Source of the DNA: Populus alba
Taxonomy: Eukaryota > Streptophyta > Magnoliopsida > Malpighiales > Salicaceae
NCBI RefSeq assembly: GCF_005239225.2
Contig: NC_133301.1
Coordinates: 1,989,001-2,053,000, forward strand
Reading direction: 5' to 3'
DNA length: 64,000 nt
Below the pieces are notes generated by a model. The model had not been told where the DNA came from and searched no databases. It saw only the letters and a program-made list of their open reading frames with translations. Made by a program: the position numbers and the translations under genes. Within the stretch, counting starts at the first letter, position 1; the number at the start of each line of letters is the position of its first letter. Positions 36,716-49,127 of this stretch are shown here, piece by piece.

Positions 36716-39700
36716 TCAATAATCAGCCTCGGATTGGGCAGGCATTTTACTTGCTGATCCATTTTCATCGGCTGTCAACATACTCCATTTACCGGCGGAA
36801 ATCGGAGGCTCAAAGACTATAACACCACCATCTGTCAGTCCCACTGCAAATTGGTTTGGTTCCTGAGGATGTGCGGCAATGGTAATCGGATACACTCCCA
36901 AACTACAGCCACAAAAAAAAAGCTCAAGATGGTATCATTAACTAGTTACCGGATCAGATACTTGACAGAACTTGAAATAAACACAACTATAAATGTATGA
37001 GATTGGACAGCTTCTCTGTCTCTAATTTGTTTCATGAGTGCTTTACCTTGAAGTGGGGAAAAGGTAGGCAGTTGGATTAATCTGACAATATAACTGAAAA
37101 TCTGAGGCATCAAATATAGAGACAAGTCCATCCAGAAAGCTGGCATACACCATCTGGCCATCGCAAGAGAACGTTGCATGGGAAATTGGTGTTGCAAAAT
37201 CTCCTGGAATCCACTGTAAACATAAAAATAAATTGTCAGGTGAGTTGAATTACTGGAATACACCTTCTTGAGATTGAGAGAGAGAGAGAGAGGGAAGGAG
37301 GGAGAGAACCTGCTTCACACATTCTAATTTTCTGGCCTCATAAATTGCAAGGTGAGTCTCATGTACAGAAAGGAATTCTGTCTGATTGTGATGAAACTGG
37401 ATGTGGGTATCTGATGATAATGAAAAGGGTATTCTTCCATCGGGAATCTGCAAGAATGCGCTCCTCTGTTTGTACCACCCTTCAACATTCCAGACAAAAA
37501 TCTGCACAAGAATAAAGAACATGATTGTACAGGAGCACTTCAGACATATGACAGAGGCAAGGTATCATTTAAATAAACACATTTACTCTTGGAAATGACT
37601 TCGAAATCATCATCAAGGAAATTCAGCATTATACATATCTCGTATAATTCAACACTAACCTGAGCATCTGCTCCAGAAGAAACAAGTAAATTCAGGTCAT
37701 TTGAGAAGGCTAGACCAGAGACTCTCTTAGAATGACCCTCAAGTATGGCAATGACCTGCGAGTATTAAGGAGATGATAAAGCTTGGTTTTGCTCGAGTAA
37801 AGCACTGGATCACATCAGGAGAAATGCATACCTTAGCTGAACGGACATTATATATTAGAATTGTGGAATTGTCTCTCCCTATAGCGAGTATGTTGTTATC
37901 TTGAGGGTGGAAAGCAATGCAAGTTGCTGCAGGTGGTGGTTGCATGATGGACAGCATCGTCTATTAAGTTTAAGAATGTTCAATTAAACATGCTTGTAAA
38001 CTACCAAAACACGTGAACAATCAAAAGATTTGAAAACTTTGCATGTAAAAGATGGTATTTTATATCCATATGATGATGTTCAATAAAAAGTGAGAAAACC
38101 ACCTATGGAAAGTATTTAAATTTCATAAACAATAATTTAAACCACATAAACTTAGTACAATTCGGAAACTGTGACAAGTAATTGGAAGATTTGTAGTCGA
38201 ATTGAATATGTAAAGATTTCAAAGTATACATGACAAACAAGATCACATGGGGCTAATAAAAATGTGCATGGATCATTTAGAACTTCATAAATTTGTAGAC
38301 TGCAAATGGAAGTTCATGATACCTTGAATTTCAGCAAATTATACAGAGAGATTCTCCCTCCGGATGATGACATAAGATATGAATCATTCCTGGACAGGGC
38401 AAAGCAGGGAACTGTCTCTTCAGGGTTGCTGCCTGTAAGGTCATTTGTCATCAGCCCTGAGTAGCTCCTGGGTTGCCATAGTTGAGGGGAAACTTTTGCA
38501 GCTGCCTGCCATTAAGATTTCATTGCAATAGCATTATTAACAGCAGTTAACACTAAATTTAAAAGAATAATTTCAAATGCAAAATAGAAATGGTTTGAAT
38601 CTCTAGTTTTGCTCACCGTGTCACTCAAGTCAAAGTCATTCTGTGGCCATTTCCAATATAAATGAGTGGCATTTGATGTTAATGCCAAAATGGAGTTACC
38701 TGCGTTGTTGTAAATGAGCCTTGATATCTGCATTTGTGAAAGATAAAAGCTACTGAGAAACTTCTCATCCTTACACGGTATATTGGAATTTTTCAGCGCC
38801 CACACACACACACATATAAACATTTGAGTGGCTCAGATCCTCAAGCAATTGAATTGGTATCTCCAAAAACAAAGATGTGTTGCTTTTGAATATATAATAT
38901 AACATTTTCAGATGGGTTTCGAAGCCTTCCAGTTTTCAAATTTGTACACGTGTTGAGAAATCTCATCCTTCACATCCACTGCACAGAGAGTTATCAATTT
39001 GCAAAGCAAGAACCAGCAAGAAACTTAAAACTACCTAGAAACCCAAAGGAGAAATAAAAAACAATCTATGATCATAGTCAAAACATTTGAAAATGTGTCT
39101 ACATCTGCAGGACTTCAAAGACGTGAGGCAGAAGGAGCTAACAAAAATTCAAAAGGAAAATAAAATGAAAAGAAGAATTTAGCAGCTACAACACAGTACA
39201 GTCCAACCTTGTTTGCTTTCATGTGAGAAGGAAGTCTCAGAATCTGGCACTGAGAAGGGCAGTTTAATTCAATAAGCCTCCCACTCTTTGACATAGTGTC
39301 TTTTCCAGTAATTTTAGATTTCACTGCCTTCAGGTTTCCATTCTGTAGAAGATTAAAACATTGCTTAGTACCCCAAACTTCAAAGTAATTTCCAGAGTCA
39401 TGACAAGTCCTACCAAAAGATACTACTGTATTAAGTAAAAAACAACTCATCATGTCATATAAGATATAGCATGAATCTCTGACAAAACCAAGAGTTACCC
39501 ACTTTTGCAACAGCTTCATCTGCATCTTGAGCACAGGCACCTTTTGAAATTGCTTCACTTACAAGCTGAACAAAAATTAAAAGCATCAGAAAGAGATCTA
39601 TATTCTATCACTAGTCATGAATGTATTAAATATGCCCACCTTCTTAAGAGTATCAGAGAAAACTCTAAAATCATTATCCAAGCAATTTTCTGTTGTATGC

Positions 39701-42700
39701 AGTGACTGAAGACTGCCATCTTTTGCCAAGATTTTGATCTTGTTGTCATTTGCAGAAACAGCCAACAACGTGCCTTCCTTGTTAAATCGAACACATGGGT
39801 TTGCCTTCACATCAGGGGTGAAAGGAATTATATGAGAAACTGAGACCACTATTCTTTGTAAGTGGAATATTTGATTTTAATTCAATCAAAATTACCAGTC
39901 ATAAGGAACTTACTGGTAAGCCTCCCTCTGCATCAATGGTTGTGAAAAGCTCAATTTTGTTCATATCCCAAATTTTGATCACATGCTCGTCACCAGCAGC
40001 TAAAACCTGGTTCTTCATTATATCGAACTGCACTACACTTAAAGAATTCTTTTGCAATCCTAGATAGGTTCTTTTTATGGCACCTTCAGAGTCATCCCAC
40101 TCAACAAGAAATGACTCTCCACTTCTGCTGGTCCCGCATGAGAAAAGCCTACAAAGTTTTTGATTGCAACATGATTTACCCTTCAAATATAACCAGCATG
40201 TGAAACATTGAAAAGGCAATTCAGACCGAGTAAATGAAACCTTCTATCACCACTATAAGCCATTGATGTACACCCCAGGCCAGGAGCATCATAATCTACT
40301 CGGGCTCCTAAATTATCATACAGCCAAACTTTTATGTTCCCATTCACTGATGTGGCAAAGACAAACTGAAGCAGAAAAAGAAAAAAGTAAAGGTGGAATT
40401 ATCATCAGTCTGAAACAATCAATGTCGCCACAAGTACAAAAGAACCAATAGCAATACTCACCTGAACATTTCCCTTGCTATAGGGACAGAGAGAATAAAC
40501 AGGAGCATCATGGCCCTCAAAAGTATACATTTTGATGCCGTCAGTCGCATCCCATGCCTTTAATGGTCATCAGAAAAATATCATCACTTTCTTTCCAAGA
40601 CAGAGAAAAATCTATGTCTAATTCTGATGTAAAATAAACCAACCTTAACGATCTTGTCATCACCACAGGTAATGACCAAAAGTTGTTTTTCAGGGGCAGA
40701 GAAGGTTAGGTCATTTACTCCACCAACATGAGCATCAATCTAGATATAAGAAATAAGTTAAAGAATAAGCTTGATATGATAATTATCCAAAGAATGAACA
40801 GCAAAGCCAAAAATTTAGTGAAGAACATAAGATGCCAGAAAGCTACCTCCAATTGCTGCCGTGCATCTTTGGCTTCATTATAAGAATATATTTGCACCAA
40901 GTGTTTTGAATAAGCAACCCCTGTTTTTTTTATAAAAAAAAATAATGAGGTTAAATTAATGAACAAACATATTCCGAATGATAGGATATTATTTCCCCTT
41001 GTCTTCCATTATCTTTAAAAACTTACCAAACAAACTGCCTTCTGGGCTCCAAGCAACACGATTAACAGAAACACTAGGATCCTTAAGCAAAGTTGCCTGG
41101 ATATATGCAAGATCATTCATATTTCAGAACCATGATTGTTTAATGGAAGCATGGTATAGAAGGTGACGAACCTTGAACATCATCGAACATGCTGCAATAT
41201 CCCAAACCTTAAAATTCCTTGAAAGCAAACTTTCCCCTGAACTAACTTCCCACAATCCAATGTCCCCCACAGTGGTTCCAACTGAAGTATCAAACCATCA
41301 GTTTGCATGAGTAAACAATCAATTTAAAAAGGGTGCTTATCCCAAAATATTGAAGAAAAAATATATATCCTTATGAATAAACCTAGAAGAACAGTCTGTT
41401 TTTCAGGATGAAAATCCATGCTTGTTGGAGATGACCCCTCATTTAATATCCTAAAAACATTCTTTGGCAAATCATCAGAAATGTTAACAGAGCTTTGATC
41501 AGGAAGAGAGGCATCTGATATTTCCTGCATGCATGTGGATATTTCCTGCACGCATGAAATCGATGGCTTAAGAAAAAAAATTATTATTGATATTTACCAA
41601 TGTTTCAACAAAAAGAAATGAAAAATTAAGCTTGCCTCATTGGAAGGCCTTTTTAGGTTTACAATTCTGTTTTTAGGAATACCACTGTCATTTACAGTAG
41701 TATTATTCTCCAAAACCTCTATCATAGCTGCAACAAACATGGAATAGATAGTTAGTGATGAAAGGAGTTTTTTTTTCTATAACCACAATAAAACTGCTTT
41801 CACAGAAGGCCAAAGAAATATTAATGAGAGAATCACAAACCATTACCTATGTTTGTTGGAACTCCAAGAGACAAAGCTTCACTTGAAATTGAAGAGTGGG
41901 CCTCAGAAGAAGTAGAATTTGAGGCTGAGGAAGTTGAAACTAGCATTGATGTTGTTTGAGAGGGCTAGACAATAACACTAAAGCTCATTAGATGGATTAT
42001 GTACGAATACTGTTAAAAGGATAATCAAGCTGGGTTGGTTAGGAACCATACTTGAATCCATTATTGGAAAGGGAAAAATAAAATAAGAACGATAATTGTT
42101 CTTCTTGTGTCATACCAGTGGATTGCTATCACTTGCTGCTGAAAATAAATGATCATCCGATGGTATTGGTACACAGATGTGATCCACAAAAAGGGTTCTT
42201 ATATCAGGATTTGGCTGCGGATATGCACAATGCATATGCTGCCAATTCAGACTGTCAGGTTAAATGCAAAAATCAGTTTTATCTGAATGACAAATAGACA
42301 TGTCTAGAAATTCTGAAGAGAATCCAACATGCATATGTGCATATAAAAGTGCCTGTACTTGCATGTACTCTATGTGCGTAACCAGAGCCTGCATTCAGTT
42401 TGTGGCTTGGTGTATTCGAGTTGTGATGTGAAATTGAGAATTAAATGAAGGAAAAGAAAAAAGGAACCTTTGGTTTATGAGACGCCGTAGCCTATGATTT
42501 GCAATGTTTGGAAATTCCAATTTGTCACGCAAAAGGGGATTTGCTTCAATAACTTTCTTAAGCTCAACCATCATAACTTTTCTTGCCGACTCTGCATCAC
42601 TATACATAGAGAGTGACTCATGGTCCCTGTTCAACAACGAGAGAAATTAATCTTCTTGTAATAAGTTTAACATGCTGCTCCTATGGAATGTGAATAATAA

Positions 42701-43339
42701 TAATAAAAATAACAAAAACATATATACCATAGATTTATACCTTATATTATTTAATGTCAAAAGCAAAGTCATTTCCTTTAATAGCTCCTCGTTGTCTGGG
42801 GCGAAAGCTTTCAAATCCTTCATAAGGATGTCTAAAGCCCTGGAACGTTCATTGCTGTAAAATCAATTAACAAATTATAAGTAGAATCGATGTGACATAC
42901 ATAATGCGTGCACAGTGATTGTGAAAGAAAGAAGCAGCCTTACTTGTCCAACACCTCAAGGAATTTCTGCTTCCTAATTTCAAAATAGATCTTTGTCGAG
43001 TATCTGTTGTCATCTAATTTTGTGAAACAAGAAAGATATCTCTCAGCCTCATCCCAGTTGCCACTGCGTATCATGTCCTCGAAAAACTTCATGCTGAAGT
43101 AATAACCACTTTCACGCTCAAGCCTGGGCCGATAATGAAAGGAAAAAAAAAAAAGGTTACACACAATCAAACGATTCGTTAAAAAATTGCATAATTCATC
43201 TGAAAGGGTCTGAGATTCCCAAGATTGTGTGTTAGAGAGAGAAGGAGAAAGTAACATACATGCGAGCAGTTTCTTTGAACCCTTCCTCGTCTAAGAACTG
43301 TGAGATTAAAAGGACAAGATCTTTACAGAGAGCAGCCAT
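36716..43339 (-). CDS. Divergent TOPLESS-like transcriptional corepressor
   Basis: I traced 25 coding exons from ATG at 43339 to TGA at 36716, with every junction in phase, for 1091 residues. The first exons are 43260-43339, 42944-43123, 42741-42854, 42468-42626 and 42116-42251; the last is 36716-36902. Residues 1-223 are the LisH-CTLH-CRA tetramer and EAR-binding region (LISQFLDEEGFKETA, FFEDMIRSGNWDEAERYL, DDNRYSTKIYFEIRKQKFLE, NPDIRTLFVDH). The usual proline-rich linker is replaced by a Ser/Thr-rich one. Two seven-blade WD40 propellers follow (MDFHPEK, WSPEGSLFG, GDDKIVKAWD, SGADAQIFVWN, AAHPQEPNQFAVGLTDGG). TOPLESS proteins bind EAR-motif repressors and recruit histone deacetylases in the nucleus. 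Intron 7 has a GC donor. A 5' UTR intron spans about 43355-43902. No defect seen; exact subclade unresolved. Confidence 0.88.
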
Positions 43340-43354
43340 TGTCACCTGAACCTC

Positions 43355-43902
43355 TAAATGAATCCAAAACACTGAATTTGTTAAATTAAAATGATAAATA
43401 AGATAAGCAATAATGCTATCTTATTTAAATCATCAAGAAGATACTAAATCAAACTTTGCAAGTTCTAGCTGAGAATTTAATATGAACCATCCATACACAA
43501 AAAGTGAACAAAAACAAGACCCTATAGCTCTTAACTCAAAAAATATAATTTTCTAGGACACCAAACAAAAGATTTGAGTTTTGATCCAGTGGGCGTGAGC
43601 CCAAGACAAACCAAAATGATAAAGATGACCATCTGGTCAGTTATAGACAACTCTCTCTCCTGTCTCCATCAAATTAAGAATAAATTAAGCAAAGAAATTT
43701 GATGATTTTCAAACAGAAAACAGTAAATCAATCAAGAAATTCTGGGTTCTTAACTAATCAAGACAGTACCTTTTTTAACTAAAGATCACTAAAACTAAAG
43801 CTAAACACCACTTAACACGATGAAAATTAGCAACTTTTCAAGATATAAGAGATGGGCATCAAAGAAAACCAGAGAAATGAGCAAAGTTATGTGTAAGCTT
43901 AC
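43355..43902 (-). other. 5' UTR intron of the divergent TOPLESS-like gene
   Basis: On the minus strand a good donor (CTG followed by GTAAGC, plus position 43902) and an acceptor TTTAG about 16 bp upstream of the ATG bound an intron of about 550 bp. The canonical paralogue also has a 5' UTR intron before its ATG, which supports the call. Confidence 0.5.
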
Positions 43903-44091
43903 CAGATAAGTGAAGAATAACAAGTAAATTAGATTGATAGAGAGAAAGATCAGTGAGTGACCATGACTTTTAGCTTCAAAAAACTAAAGGGTCTCTTTCT
44001 CTGTGTTTTCTTTACTTTAAAAGCTGAATTCACACCCTGCGTCGAAAATGTCGTGTGCTAAATAGCACGAGACTGGCGATGTGTACGAGAT

Positions 44092-44143
44092 GATAAGTAG
44101 ATAATTTGATAACTGATAAGTGATCTTAGATGATATGTGATAA
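44092..44143 (+). promoter_or_regulatory. Cluster of five GATAA motifs
   Basis: GATAA begins at 44092, 44100, 44108, 44115 and 44139, all on the plus strand, in the upstream region of the minus-strand corepressor. GATA/I-box sites bind plant GATA-type and MYB-related factors. That they regulate this gene is inference. Confidence 0.4.
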
Positions 44144-45238
44144 GACAGTTGTTAAAGAAAACGTAGTGGGGTCCATTGAAAGACAAGTATCGATCATTCA
44201 GAGAGTGCCACGTCAGGTTTTAGACACGTTATGCAAATTCTTCATGTTGTGCCAGAAACTTCCTCCAAGAAAAAAAACCTCGGCATCCCATGCTTAACTG
44301 TAAAACACCGACTGGCTCGTACGGTAAACCCGGACCTAAAAAATCCAGGCCCGAACCGGTCCCAAGTGAAAAAAAACCTGGTCTTGAACCGGTTACCACT
44401 TGCCAGCGACCTAACCGGATGAATTTTTTATTTAAAAAAAACAATATTATTTTAAGTCTTTAAAAAATAAAAATTGAATCAATCCTTTTAATTCGTAACT
44501 TATTCTTATGGCGTGTTTTTTTTCTTAATATTATTTTTTATTTAAATTCTTATTTTATTAAAAAAGACTTTTCACATGAATATAATTTTTTTTTACATAT
44601 ATCACTCTACTAGCATAGCATATGTCCTTTATCAAGATGTTTTTTTAAAAAATTGAAATTATTTTATATTTTTAGATTATTTTGATATATCGATGTTAAA
44701 AATATTTTTAAAAAATAAAAATTATTATTTTAATATATTTTAAAAAATATATATATTTTTTAAAATTAAACACCACAACATTCATAAACACTCTAAAAAT
44801 AAAAGGCCAAGAAATTATAATTGAGGAACAAAATACTATAAATAATTGTACAAAAACATTATAGTCCGAAAATAATTTCATGCTCCCACTAAAAAAAAGG
44901 GACCAAACGAGGCCCTCATTTTGATAGTGAATAATTTTAAAACCAACATTTTTTTTATGTTTTATAGTTTATAAAACACTGGAAAAAAAAAACATGATTG
45001 TCTAAGAAAATAAAATTTAATTACTTTCAAATAGGGAACGTATTTTTCTTAGTTTCACGTTTCCTTCTTTTTTTTCAATATATTGTTTTTCCTAGAGTGA
45101 ATACAGCTTATACAATCTCATGTAACACTCAAATTGGAGTGTTTATAAAAAATCTATGGCATGATTTATTTTTAAATTCCAATCCAAAGTAATAATAAAA
45201 TATATATCTTACAATTACCACGTAAATAAATACAAAAT

Positions 45239-45486
45239 TAAGTTTGCTGAAACACACTCACACGTACATGTCTAGGCATACCCTTCCTCTGTTTTACAGA
45301 CCAGGCCAAACTAGCCTTAAGAGGCACATCTACAGCTGTCAAAATCTTAGTTGTCGGTAAGCCTTGAATTTGTAAGCTGGAATCCACCACATCGACAACA
45401 CATTCGCAGTATCTCAACTCCTCCAAGGCATAAAAACTCTCCATTATATTTAAAAGAATTTGTGTTCTTGCGGCAAAATTCAACAC
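45239..45486 (-). pseudogene. Unrecognised coding-like fragment
   Basis: An 82-residue minus-strand ORF with normal codon composition (ALEELRYCECVVDVVDSS, LPTTKILTAVDVPL, SLAWSVKQRKGMPRHVRV) lies in otherwise AT-rich sequence. GC content rises sharply within it. I do not recognise the family. It has no clear promoter or neighbouring exons, so a captured gene fragment is as likely as a small gene. Confidence 0.3.
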
Positions 45487-45749
45487 TTACATCATCATTT
45501 TATGTTTGATATCATCCTACAGAAAGTAAGGGAAGATCTCTGAACATAAAGATATTTTCTTGTCAAGTTTTGATAATCAATACATTTTTTAATGAATTTC
45601 ACATATATTACCTACAGTGTCTAAAATACTGTGTTTATAAAAAAAAAATTATCTTATTGTGATTTTTTATGAATTTAAATTTTAAAGTATAGATATAACC
45701 CTGAAGAGTCATGCTCAATGAGTTCATCATTCTTTGATTAAATACGAAG

Positions 45750-45945
45750 ACATAGCTCTAAAGGATATAACTTAACTGGTCAATTTTTAATTTTGATTTT
45801 TAGAGGTTATCAGTTCGAGTTTCATAAATCTCAGACCACTGAAAGCTTATATGGTCATTAACTTTAAAACTCATACGATTAATTAAAATACACATAAACT
45901 AGTTTTGATATCTATATTAATAAAAAAAAAAAAAAAAAAAAACTA
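45750..45945 (+). repeat. tRNA-derived SINE-like copy
   Basis: A B-box-like CAGTTCGAGTTTC near 45810 is followed by a 3' half with TTATATGGTCATTAACTTTA and CATACGATTAATTAAAATAC. These match the copy at 47825 in order (TTACATGGTCGTTAACTTCA, GGGATTAGTTGAGATG). It ends in a poly-A run of about 21. Confidence 0.6.
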
Positions 45946-46795
45946 GACAGGTGAGATTTGCTATATTTTTCATCTGGGCTGTAAAACAAAAGTGAGTTCA
46001 GGGGGAAAACATGGACTTTAATGGATTACTTACAGCCAGGCTTAGGAAAGTAAATTTGAAAATTATACACAAAGCATAATTTTCAGTTTAAGATCTGTGC
46101 AGGCGTTCCAGGTCTGTCTAGAAAGGTCATTTTGGCCCAACAACATGAGCCTGCTGCCTACTAAATTTAACTCGAGCCGAATACTTAGCGAATCGTTTCG
46201 GCCCAAGTTATTACAGCTTTACACCGCTTGCCAGCAAATAACTAGGAAGCCATATAAAAAACTTGATTAATTATTTTTGCTTAAAGTTTTATTGCTCTTT
46301 ATTTGTGTAATTAAAATATTTATAATATATCTCTCGAATATTTCAACACCACCTTCTTGATCTAGACACACCTTCAAACTAAAGCACTTAAACTAAAATA
46401 AAATGCAAGAAACCTAAGCTATAGATTTTTACAAGGAAAAATAAAGGATAAAAAGAAGAAGAAGAACACAAAAAATAAGGGGACGAAGAGTGTAAAAAAC
46501 TAAAACAAAAAACATGCAAGTTAGAATCTCTTCTTTACCCTCCTTTTTTATAGTAAATTTTAAAAATTAAAAGATTAAATAATTAATAAAAATCAATTCT
46601 CATCATTATCAATCTTTGATTGGTCACTATAAATTATGAATTAATTTAAAAAAATAAAAAAAAATTAAATAGAAAAACCAAGGATTAAAAAAAAATCATA
46701 TTAATTAAAAAAAAAAATCAAACAGGTCACTCCAGGAGCCACCCCTGTTTCTAACACCGGAAAGCTTCAATATTTCAAATCTAACCCAAAATAAA

Positions 46796-46993
46796 ATGTG
46801 GGTTTTGTTCAATTTGATGTCTTCTCCAACTACGCCGTCGTATTGGTGCTGTAGATGCAGCTGTTTCGTTCAGGCTTGGAGAAAAGACTCGGCAACTTGC
46901 CCAAAATGTGAATTAAGGTTCATTGAAGAAATTGAAAACCTGCCACACATGATTCAAACAAAAACATTTTGTCATCAGCATGGGTCGAGGTGA
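46796..46993 (+). pseudogene. Zinc-ribbon fragment of a RING-type E3 ligase
   Basis: From the second in-frame Met, the ORF reads MSSPTTPSYWCCRCSCFVQA, then CPKCELRFIEEIENLP. This matches the N-terminal zinc ribbon of plant RNF126/BCA2-like RING-H2 ligases (RHC1A type, usually YWCYRC...CPDC.GGF/SGFIEEI). The four zinc-binding Cys are present (two CxxC pairs). The ORF then stops at 46993 and no RING-H2 domain follows; the continuation runs into AT-rich sequence. A truncated retrocopy or captured fragment is most likely. A tiny expressed zinc-ribbon protein is possible but unsupported. Confidence 0.6.
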
Positions 46994-47824
46994 GGTGGTG
47001 GTGGGTCCAAAATCATTAGAAAGATTAATAAAAAAAAAATAATTCAAGTCCACGCAAGAAAGATTAATAAAAAAAAATCAAGTCTAACACTTCTTTTTTC
47101 TCAGATTTCCCATACTAACCGTGAATACAGCACCATCTTAATGCATAGATATATTAAAATATTATTGTTTTAAATTTATTTTTAACATAAACATATTAAA
47201 TTGATAAAAAATAATTTAAAATTAGAAAAAATAATTTTTTTTATAAATATAGTTGGCCCACAATGCTTAACATAACTTTGATTTTTTTAAAGCAGAAGCA
47301 ATATAACATAAAATAAATCCATGTATTGTTGTGCTATTTACGAAGATTTCCCTAGCAGCATCATTATTCATTCCTTGAAGGAGCAAAACCTAAAGATGAA
47401 AAAGGTTTTTTTTCTTTTTATTCATGTATTTTTTATTTATAAAAACGTTAAAATAATATTTTTTATATTTTTTAAAAATTATTTTTAATATTAATGTATC
47501 AAAATAATCTGAAAATAACAATAAAATTTTAAATTTAAGTAAAAAAAATAAATTAAAAAAAAAAAAAAAAAAACCCTGTTGTTGGCATCAGAAGTCGGGA
47601 TTTGTCTTGATTTGAGATTTGACAGACCAACTTTTCCTCCACGACCATAGGCTTTCCCATCAAGTTTCAGCTTCCAGATGCATGGAGCTTTTCTGTGTCT
47701 CGAGCCCACGATTAGCTATAAATCGATGGGCCAATAAACTTCCCCATAGTCCAAACACAGCTTTCAACCGTCAACATGAGTTCGGCGTCAATTTATCATA
47801 TTTTTCTTCATATAATACAAGATT

Positions 47825-48031
47825 TCAATTCTAAAGTATAAAGGTGGTGGCCCATTAATAGAAGTTTGGGATTAAAAGGTTTGCTTCCTCTGTGGTCTCA
47901 AGTTCGAGCCCTTAGTTATTCATATGATGATTACTGGAGGCTTACATGGTCGTTAACTTCAGGGCTCGTGGGATTAGTTGAGATGCGCGCAGGCTGACCC
48001 GGACACCTACGTTAAACTAAAAAAAAAAAAT
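47825..48031 (+). repeat. tRNA-derived SINE copy (best preserved)
   Basis: An A-box-like GTTTGCTTCCTCTGTGG is followed about 12 bp later by the B-box-like CAAGTTCGAGCCC. The body contains GGGCTCGTGGGATTAGTTG and GAGATGCGCGCAGGCTGACC. It ends ACCTACGTTAAACT plus poly-A. This is the least diverged of the three related plus-strand copies in the window. Confidence 0.65.
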
Positions 48032-49127
48032 CATTTATCAAAATTACCTTACACACAGATTTGAAGCTAAAATTGAAAATAAGATTTAAAGTATAAAATT
48101 TACACATGATTTAAAATTAATCAATGCCTAGTCTCATCTTAAATCAACTCAAATTTATATTAAATATTTATATTCATATGATATTTTCTATATTTTAAAG
48201 TGATTTTAATTTTATTTTTTAAATTTTCTGTATAGTTTTAATATATTAATATCAAAAAATAAAAAATTATATAAAAAATAATATTGTATTTTCTATTGAA
48301 AAATATTTTTTAAAAAATATCATGTATCATGTTACTAACACAGTCAATTTTACATTAGGAATAAACAAATGAAGAATATGTAGCAATAGAAGTAGAAGGA
48401 AATGATGCGAAGATCTCTGAAATTAAAAGATGAACAATGGTGTATATTAGATTTGAAAACTCAACAATAAATTGAATTCATATCTCTTGTGATGACTTCA
48501 TTAATAATTTTTTTAGTAAAATTAGAAGGTCGAAAATCAAAGAATTGAAAGCCACTAATAATTCTCTCATTGGAGGTGAAAATTAATTATTAATTATTTT
48601 TTCAATTTTCCGAACACAGCAGTTGATCTATTCCAATTTTCACATTAAGATCCGAATTTATTTGTGATTCTTAATTGTAAAGAAATCTCAAGAGAAGTGC
48701 CCTTCCTCGCAAGAAGAAATTAGCGCAAGCATAGACTGGAGAATTTTTATATTGTTCAGGAATTGATTAATGATATCTTATTAATTATTTTTTAAATTTA
48801 TTTTTTAAAAAATAGATACAATTATAAAAGAGAAAATTTAAATGGATATATTTTCTCATTTTTGATGGTCATGAATTTTAATTTTCTCTTTGTTTATCTT
48901 TTTCTTCAGCATGAATTTAAAAAATAACTAATAAAAAATTACTAATTATTTTCTTACCATCATAAAAAAAAATCTAGACTTTGTAGCGAATTAAAAACCA
49001 TTAATTTTTTTTATTTGTAACATTCATCAAGAGGAAATTTTGAATTCATGAAGACATCATTGACTTGCTAAATTTCACGTTGTGGTGATAAATGATAACC
49101 TCCTTTCAACTAAGCTATAATTTAAAC

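Noticed and set aside
44229..44444. Overlapping ORFs on both strands upstream of the divergent corepressor
   Set aside because: The sequence contains paired GGTC/CCGG-type words typical of a dispersed repeat, and neither translation resembles a protein.
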